In this document: piece by piece, positions 1 through 3,927 of the stretch
How the letters are laid out: each line of letters starts with the position of its first letter
Position numbering within the stretch: the stretch's first letter is position 1
Assembly (NCBI GenBank): GCA_031254675.1
Contig: JAIRTV010000536.1
Span: 1-6,044 of the forward strand
Direction: 5' to 3'
DNA from: Planctomycetaceae bacterium
GTDB taxonomy: Bacteria; Planctomycetota; Planctomycetia; Pirellulales; Thermoguttaceae
Length of the DNA stretch: 6,044 nucleotides
Notes under the pieces: generated by a model
The model's input: only the letters and a program-made list of their open reading frames with translations
What the model was told of the DNA's origin: nothing
The model's database searches: none
Position numbers and translations under genes: made by a program

Positions 1-16
1 AATTATCCTGCTCTTT

Positions 17-47
17 TGTAGGGACATACAGTCATTGTGTCTCTACA
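17..47. repeat. Short palindromic hairpin, upstream intergenic
   Basis: Arms TGTAGGGACAT (17-27) and GTGTCTCTACA (37-47) are inverted copies over 11 positions, with two non-Watson-Crick positions that would be G-U pairs in RNA and a 9-nt loop. The GTAGGGAC...GTCTCTAC style resembles small interspersed palindromes found between genes in many bacteria. It could be the tail or terminator of a gene lying left of the window, or a copy of a dispersed repeat. No T-tract follows the hairpin, so it is not a classical intrinsic terminator. Confidence 0.5.
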
Positions 48-306
48 AGCGACGATGTTTCAAAAAGTAGGAGATGTTTTACTCGAAGAGTTTTCATCCG
101 TCATCGCGTTGACGATAAGCGACTTGACGACCAAGTTGATAACCGTACATCAAACTGTCAAAATCCATCTGTTGTTTATTATTACAAATATATTATTAAT
201 TCAAATAAAAATTCCACTTGCAACACAAATCAAAAAACATTCGTCCAAAAAATATCGGGGGAACTTCCAACTCACATCACGAAAAAATTTTCCATTGCGG
301 GGTATC

Positions 307-335
307 TTGTCGGGAATTATTTTTTTTGTTATGAT
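307..335 (+). promoter_or_regulatory. Candidate sigma70-type promoter for the histidine kinase
   Basis: TTGTCG (307-312, 4 of 6 match to TTGACA) and TATGAT (330-335, 5 of 6 match to TATAAT) are separated by exactly 17 bp, including a T-rich stretch. Transcription would begin near 342, giving a leader of about 70 nt before the kinase ATG at 412. Chance matches are common in AT-rich DNA, so this is only a candidate. Confidence 0.42.
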
Positions 336-411
336 AAATATTGTTTGAATTTTTATTTGTGTTTCTGGATTTGTTAAAAGTTTATTGTTGTCAGGACAAC
401 GATCTGAGAAT

Positions 412-1995
412 ATGTTACCGATTATTAAACGACGTTCGATCCGTTTTATCATGTGGACGGCATTGGCGATTTTGTTTCTGTTGGTTTTTTTGTCGGCTCT
501 TGCGGGGCATTACGCTGTCAGTTTGTACAAAAAACAAGTTCGTGATATTGCCTGGCGAGCCAATGTTCTTCCGGTTGCCGTCAAACTAAGCGGTTACGTC
601 AGCGAACTACGAACGATTCTCAGCGAATTTCGTGATGTTCGCCGAACACGGTTACGATTATCACCGCTTGACACTCCCGATGATCGGGCAATTCTCGAAG
701 CAAAATTCAAAAAACCATTGTTCGGTCTCGAACAGGCTTACCGAGAATATCAACAATTACTGAATGATCGTGTTACCGAAATTGCCGCCGAAGATGATTT
801 CAAACAAGAATTTTTAACCGTTGAGAAAATTCGAATCGCCTTAAACACATTGACGCTTACCCTCACGCAAAACGAAAACAGAATTACCGATACCACGCTT
901 GACGATATTGACCGCCAACTCACACAACTCCAACAACTTGCCAATACGTTGCCCAATTACCTCCACGAAGAACTCAAAATCTATTCCCAAACCATGAAAC
1001 ACCGCGCACATTGGCTCAACGCTATTGCGATTATTTCCGTAACTACTTCGGCGGTATTAACATTTTTGTTGATTCGTATTTCGTACATTTGGATTTTCAA
1101 ACCGCTTGGTCAATTGATTGAAGGTTCGCGTAAGATTGCGGAGGGAACGTTTCAATATCGTATTCGGTTGCACACTCAAGACGAAATGGCGGAATTGGCG
1201 GAAGCGATGAACCGAATGACACAACGATTTGAAGATATTCGCAATGATCTTGATAACCAAGTTCGGGAACGATCTCGTGAATTGGTTCAAAGTGAACGTC
1301 TTGCCAGTGTTGGATTTCTTGCCGCTGGTGTGGCACACGAAATCAACAATCCACTCATGGCAATTTCAACATGCGCCGAAGTGTTACAACGACGAATTGT
1401 TTCCGAATCAGATCAGAACAAATCCGATGCCGATAAAACAGAATATACAAAACATTATCTCAAAATGATTCAAGATGAAGCGTTTCGTTGCAAAGGTATT
1501 ACAGAAAAATTATTAAATTTTGCCCGATCAGAACGACGCGAACGTCAACGTACTGATTTTGTTCCGCTTATTACCGATATTGTCGAAATGACGCAGCAAC
1601 ACGATGCGTTCAAACGGAAAGAAATACGGTTGGATTTACCGAAATCGTTGGAAATTACAGTTAATCCGCAAGAAATCAAACAAGTCGTTCTCAATCTGCT
1701 CACAAACGCCCTACACAGTACCAACACAAACGGATTAGTTACAATAAAACTAAGACAAGAAAAAACGCACGCATTACTGACGGTTGAGGACAATGGTATC
1801 GGTATGGATGAATCGGTGTTGAAAAATATTTTTGAACCGTTTTTTACTTGCCGTGAACAAGGGCAAGGAACAGGTTTGGGACTTTCCATTACGTACAGAA
1901 TTATCGAAGACCACCACGGACACATCAAAGCGTTCAGTCAAGGACTTGGTTACGGATCAACATTTGTTGTTGAATTGCCAATTGATGTTCCATAA
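412..1995 (+). CDS. Membrane-bound HAMP-domain sensor histidine kinase
   Basis: Two-component sensor kinase of 527 residues that autophosphorylates a histidine and passes the phosphate to a response regulator. From the N-terminus: a first membrane helix at about 12-36; an extracytoplasmic, mostly helical sensor region (about 37-200) rich in Leu/Gln/Glu heptads and of no recognised ligand type; a second membrane helix (about 203-229); HAMP (about 230-282) and a short coiled coil; HisKA with the phospho-acceptor H309 in VAHEINNPL; and an HATPase_c domain with N-box N428/N432, G1 box DNGIGM (D460), F-box IFEPFF (474-478) and G2 box GQGTGLGLS (484-492). All catalytic boxes are intact. The ATG at 412 is preferred. 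A TTG at 385 is in frame but adds only nine residues, and neither start has a good Shine-Dalgarno; the nearest, AGGA at 393-396, is 15 nt away. No response regulator lies downstream, where a repeat region begins. The cognate partner may be upstream of the window or elsewhere. Confidence 0.93.
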   Translation: MLPIIKRRSIRFIMWTALAILFLLVFLSALAGHYAVSLYKKQVRDIAWRANVLPVAVKLSGYVSELRTILSEFRDVRRTRLRLSPLDTPDDRAILEAKFKKPLFGLEQAYREYQQLLNDRVTEIAAEDDFKQEFLTVEKIRIALNTLTLTLTQNENRITDTTLDDIDRQLTQLQQLANTLPNYLHEELKIYSQTMKHRAHWLNAIAIISVTTSAVLTFLLIRISYIWIFKPLGQLIEGSRKIAEGTFQYRIRLHTQDEMAELAEAMNRMTQRFEDIRNDLDNQVRERSRELVQSERLASVGFLAAGVAHEINNPLMAISTCAEVLQRRIVSESDQNKSDADKTEYTKHYLKMIQDEAFRCKGITEKLLNFARSERRERQRTDFVPLITDIVEMTQQHDAFKRKEIRLDLPKSLEITVNPQEIKQVVLNLLTNALHSTNTNGLVTIKLRQEKTHALLTVEDNGIGMDESVLKNIFEPFFTCREQGQGTGLGLSITYRIIEDHHGHIKAFSQGLGYGSTFVVELPIDVP

Positions 1996-2080
1996 TAAGA
2001 ATAAACCGTTTCGACTACTTTTTTGAAAAGTTGGTAATAGCTTCTGTGGAATTTTCGTTTCTTTTCAGGTAGGCAACCCT
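1996..2080. other. Intergenic stretch after the kinase, weak hairpin only
   Basis: The only structure is an A/T hairpin, ACTTTT (2017-2022) with AAAAGT (2026-2031). It lacks a GC stem and a following T-tract, so it is a poor terminator candidate. Termination of the kinase transcript more plausibly occurs in the GC-richer hairpins starting at 2082. Confidence 0.4.
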
Positions 2081-2081
2081 T

Positions 2082-2174
2082 CGGCGAAACATCACCCACC
2101 TTTGAGACAACTTTCGGCAAACAAGGGGCAAGTCGGCTATCGCCGACATCTGTTTGGTGGGTGATGTTTAGCCG
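2082..2174. repeat. Nested inverted repeat, 19-bp arms
   Basis: The left arm CGGCGAAACATCACCCACC (2082-2100) and right arm GGTGGGTGATGTTTAGCCG (2156-2174) are complementary at 18 of 19 positions. They enclose a small perfect hairpin, GTCGGC-TATC-GCCGAC (2132-2147), plus a short AAACA/TGTTT pairing (2119-2123 with 2151-2155). The left arm recurs verbatim at 2283-2301 and 2451-2469. The inner hairpin is a diverged copy of the one at 2258-2273 and 2426-2441. This is a rearranged or diverged member of the element family that follows. Confidence 0.8.
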
Positions 2175-2184
2175 AAAAATCACA

Positions 2185-2255
2185 GCCTCTGTTTTCGGAC
2201 GGCCATTTGTGTTGCCGAGCGGTTTGGAATTTGATTTCCTGCCGAAAACAGGGGC
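2185..2255. repeat. 14-bp inverted repeat with 43-nt loop
   Basis: GCCTCTGTTTTCGG (2185-2198) pairs with CCGAAAACAGGGGC (2242-2255) at 13 of 14 positions; the remaining position would be a G-U pair in RNA. The right arm overlaps the start of the first tandem module at 2250, so it is a separate palindrome abutting the tandem array. Its loop contains no recognisable element. Confidence 0.65.
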
Positions 2256-2417
2256 TAATCGGCTTTCGCCGATGTGATGTTTCGGCGAAACATCACCCAC
2301 CTTTTTAGTTGATAGTGGAAAGTTGATAGTGGAGAGTGTCGCATGCGGAATTTTCACCACAAAACGATAATTCCGCTTGCGACACTCTCCACTCTCCACT
2401 ATCAACTATCAACTACA
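2250..2417. repeat. Composite palindromic module, copy 1
   Basis: The module consists in order of hairpin ATCGGC-TTTC-GCCGAT (2258-2273); a 23-bp palindrome with 11-bp arms GTGATGTTTCG and CGAAACATCAC around a single G (2274-2296); CCACC plus a T-run (2302-2306); and a long inverted repeat with 47-bp arms at 2306-2352 and 2369-2415, 42 of 47 matching without gaps, around a 16-nt loop. The long arms carry GTTGATAG-type direct repeats, are bounded by TA on both sides and meet at a GCGGAATT core. The first 56 bp are identical to copy 2. No protein is encoded. It resembles a MITE-like or REP-like non-autonomous element. Confidence 0.8.
2274..2306 (+). terminator. Possible intrinsic terminator within module copy 1
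   Basis: The 11-bp-arm palindrome (2274-2296) is followed after CCACC by five T residues (2302-2306). Copy 2 has the same arrangement with four T residues (2442-2473). The stem is stable enough, but the gap between stem and T-run is longer than in a classical terminator. The elements could end transcription of the kinase gene. This is inference from structure only. Confidence 0.3.
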
Positions 2418-2587
2418 AGGGGCTAATCGGCTTTCGCCGATGTGATGTTTCGGCGAAACATCACCCACCTTTTAGTTAATAGTTATGAGTTAATAGTGAA
2501 TAGTTCGCAAGCGGAATTATACCGTTTTGGCAATAATTCCGCTTGCGGCATTTCAACTATTCTCTATTCACTACTAACTATTAACTA
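2418..2587. repeat. Composite palindromic module, copy 2
   Basis: This is the tandem second copy of the preceding module, with the same order of parts: hairpin 2426-2441, palindrome 2442-2464, CCACCTTTT, then a long inverted repeat (left arm 2473-2520, right arm 2533-2587). Outer arm segments match at 29 of 33 positions. The right arm then carries 7 extra nucleotides, and the inner 15 bp (CGCAAGCGGAATTAT) match perfectly. The 56-bp head (2418-2473) is identical to copy 1, but the long arms differ from copy 1 at many sites (GTTGATAG has become GTTAATAG), with corresponding changes in both arms. Confidence 0.8.
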
Positions 2588-2604
2588 TTTTTTTTCTCTA
2601 TTGC

Positions 2605-2633
2605 TTGATTCTGAGCAACCAACCGATTATAAT
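2605..2633 (+). promoter_or_regulatory. Strong sigma70-type promoter facing the minisatellite and gene at 3025
   Basis: TTGATT (2605-2610, 4 of 6) and a perfect TATAAT (2628-2633) are separated by the optimal 17 bp. The predicted start is near 2640, immediately before the first 21-bp repeat unit. No other gene lies between it and the ATG at 3025, so the leader would be about 385 nt and made mostly of hairpin repeats. It is the best promoter match I found in the window. Confidence 0.6.
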
Positions 2634-2643
2634 TTATCCCTGG

Positions 2644-2937
2644 TTTTTGGTTCCATAGAACTAAGGTTTGGTTCCATGGAACTAAGGTTTGGTTCCGTGG
2701 AACCAAGGTTTGGTTCCGTGGAACCAAAGTTTGGTTCCGTGGAACCAAAGTTCGGGTCCGTGGAACGAAGGTTTGGGTCCGTGGAACCAAGGTTTGGTTC
2801 CATGGAACTAAGGATTGGGTCCGTGGAACCAAGGTTCGGTTCCATGGAACCAAGATTTGGTTACACGGAGCTAAGGTTTGGTTCCATGGAACCAAGATTT
2901 GGTTCCGTGGAGCTAAGGTTTGGTTACACTGAACAGA
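2644..2937. repeat. 21-bp minisatellite, 14 units, each with an internal dyad
   Basis: There are fourteen contiguous 21-bp units with no length variation; the last is degenerate. The core is TTGGTTCCGTGGAACCAA, 8-bp inverted arms around a 2-bp centre (GT, AT or AC). Units with the AT centre and CCAA end are perfect 18-bp palindromes. Several changes would still pair in RNA as G-U (ACTAA for ACCAA; GGAGC for GGAAC). Others break pairs, as in unit 6 (2749-2769). Because 21 is a multiple of three, frames on both strands stay open through the array, giving RFGSVEP-like peptides on the + strand and other heptads on the - strand. Differences between units are mostly amino-acid changing (Val/Met/Thr, Pro/Leu, Arg/Lys, Ser/Tyr), which argues against a selected protein. 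Confidence 0.92.
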
Positions 2938-2953
2938 ACGTTGGCTCTGTTCA
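2930..2953. repeat. 8-bp perfect inverted repeat closing the minisatellite
   Basis: TGAACAGA (2930-2937) and TCTGTTCA (2946-2953) form a perfect 8-bp stem with an 8-nt loop. It begins inside the last, degenerate 21-bp unit, so the terminal unit appears to have been remodelled into a different hairpin. No T-tract follows, so it should not terminate transcription before the gene at 3025. Confidence 0.6.
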
Positions 2954-3010
2954 AGAGAAATTCCATATTAAGGAATCAAAATAACACTTCTAAGAATCAA
3001 CACTAAACGG

Positions 3011-3017
3011 AAAGGAG
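3011..3017 (+). promoter_or_regulatory. Shine-Dalgarno site for the gene at 3025
   Basis: AAAGGAG lies 7 nt before the ATG at 3025. It is near-ideal and fixes that start. It stands out because neither the kinase nor the debranching enzyme in this window has a comparable site, which suggests efficient translation of the middle gene. Confidence 0.8.
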
Positions 3018-3024
3018 AACAGCA

Positions 3025-3681
3025 ATGCCAGACTACATTCCGAGAGCCGATGAGAAGTTTTTAGAATGGGCGGCTAATCTTATTGATTATGCGATTGCCG
3101 CGAAGACTCGATTTCACATCGCCGACGATGTTTTGGTTGGGGTTCGGAATTTGGAGAACACCTTCGCAAACGCCTTGCACAAGGCAAATCTCCCCAATCG
3201 CGGGAAAACCGACGTTTTGCTCAAAAACGAAGCCCGAAATATCTTAAAACAGACCTTGCGGCAATTCGTCAAATCTTATTTGATTTACAATCCGCTCGTC
3301 AGTAATGAAGACAAAATCAATATGGGGTTGCCGTTGCACAACATCAAACCGTCCCCAATTCCTCCACCCACAACCTATCCCGAAACAGAAGTCGATTTGT
3401 CGGTTATTCGACAGGTTCACATTCTGATTCACGAACACGGAAAACTAAAACAGAAGAAACCGTATGGGGTTCATGGTTGGGAGTTGCGTTGGGAAATACT
3501 GGACACCCCACCACAATCCATCAACGAAATCCGAAACTCCGAATTTTCCACAAAAGGACATCATTCGCTCTTTTTTGACGAAAATCAACGCGGGAAAATG
3601 ATCTATTTTTGCGTGCGTTGGGAAAACAACAACGGAAAAAAAGGACCCTGGAGCGAAATCCACAACACCGTTATCCCCTAA
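3025..3681 (+). CDS. Uncharacterised two-domain protein (helical N-terminus, FnIII-like C-terminus)
   Basis: This 218-residue protein is not assigned to a named function. It begins MPDYIPRADEKFLEWAANL, an opening I associate with a family of hypothetical proteins in Planctomycetota, Bacteroidota and related phyla. Residues 1-95 are predicted mainly helical and charged. A proline-rich hinge follows at about 109-119 (PSPIPPPTTYP). Residues about 125-218 look beta-rich, with GVHGWELRWEI (148-158), YFCVRW (194-199) and a closing KGPWSE (206-211), as in fibronectin type III-like sandwich domains. There is no signal peptide, membrane helix or obvious catalytic motif; the single Cys196 is in a beta strand. 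It is probably cytoplasmic and may bind a partner, but that is inference. The start is secured by AAAGGAG 7 nt upstream. It stands alone, with a repeat array upstream and a 246-bp gap downstream. Confidence 0.88.
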   Translation: MPDYIPRADEKFLEWAANLIDYAIAAKTRFHIADDVLVGVRNLENTFANALHKANLPNRGKTDVLLKNEARNILKQTLRQFVKSYLIYNPLVSNEDKINMGLPLHNIKPSPIPPPTTYPETEVDLSVIRQVHILIHEHGKLKQKKPYGVHGWELRWEILDTPPQSINEIRNSEFSTKGHHSLFFDENQRGKMIYFCVRWENNNGKKGPWSEIHNTVIP

Positions 3682-3927
3682 ACAATCAACAAAAATAACA
3701 CAACCCTTTGCCGGCAATTCTCACAAAATCACCAGCAATTCTATTCAGAAAATACTTCTCAATATCACTTCCCAATTCGCCGAAAAGCATGACAAATAAA
3801 CATCGCCCCACTCAATCCGTAATAACACTGTCTCAGAACATTGTCCGTTTAAGACCACAACTCTTGATGACGATAACTAAATATTATAATCATTTCCAAA
3901 AACAGGTTAGATAAACGGGTTAAACAA
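3682..3927. other. Intergenic region between the uncharacterised gene and glgX
   Basis: No convincing gene is present. A small open frame here lacks a ribosome site and family features. The imperfect repeat GCCGGCAATTCTCAC / ACCAGCAATTCTATT near 3710-3747 is too short to interpret. No GC-rich terminator hairpin is seen after the stop at 3681. The only regulatory signal is the promoter-like pair at 3864-3890. Confidence 0.55.
3864..3890 (+). promoter_or_regulatory. Candidate promoter for glgX
   Basis: TTGATG (3864-3869, 4 of 6) and a perfect TATAAT (3885-3890) are separated by 15 bp, which is shorter than optimal. Transcription would start near 3897, about 30 nt before the ATG at 3928. Because no clear terminator follows the preceding gene, read-through from it is also possible. 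Confidence 0.35.

Larger units (their letters stand above)
1..384. other. Intergenic region without a convincing gene
   Basis: The open frames here have no family resemblance, no ribosome binding site and low-complexity Ile/Lys/Phe-rich translations typical of AT-rich non-coding DNA. Apart from the hairpin at 17-47 and the promoter candidate at 307-335, the only visible structure is a short direct repeat TTGACGA at 109-115 and 124-130, 15 bp apart. I see no RNA gene. Confidence 0.6.

Noticed and set aside
52..90. Decayed copy of the GATGTTTC element (GATGTTTC...AGGAGATGTTTT)
   Set aside because: Resembles the reverse complement of the 2274-2305 palindrome, but the similarity is too weak and gapped to separate from chance by eye.
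37..348. Small gene before the kinase (about 103 residues)
   Set aside because: Low-complexity Ile/Lys-rich translation with no Shine-Dalgarno. It begins inside the arm of the hairpin at 17-47 and overlaps the candidate promoter at 307-335.
2017..2031. Intrinsic terminator right after the kinase
   Set aside because: A 6-bp A/T-only stem with no trailing T-run; too weak.
1950..2405. Minus-strand protein of about 150 residues across the kinase 3' end and the first repeats
   Set aside because: It overlaps the real kinase C-terminus and otherwise consists of palindromic repeats; it has no ribosome site and no family resemblance. Its recurring GDVSPK peptide is simply the 19-bp repeat translated.
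2644..2937. CRISPR array
   Set aside because: The 21-bp units are contiguous with no unique spacers, and no cas gene is present.
3708..3914. Short + strand frame of 68 codons between the 3025 gene and glgX
   Set aside because: Non-ATG start, no ribosome site, no recognisable motif, and it overlaps the candidate glgX promoter.
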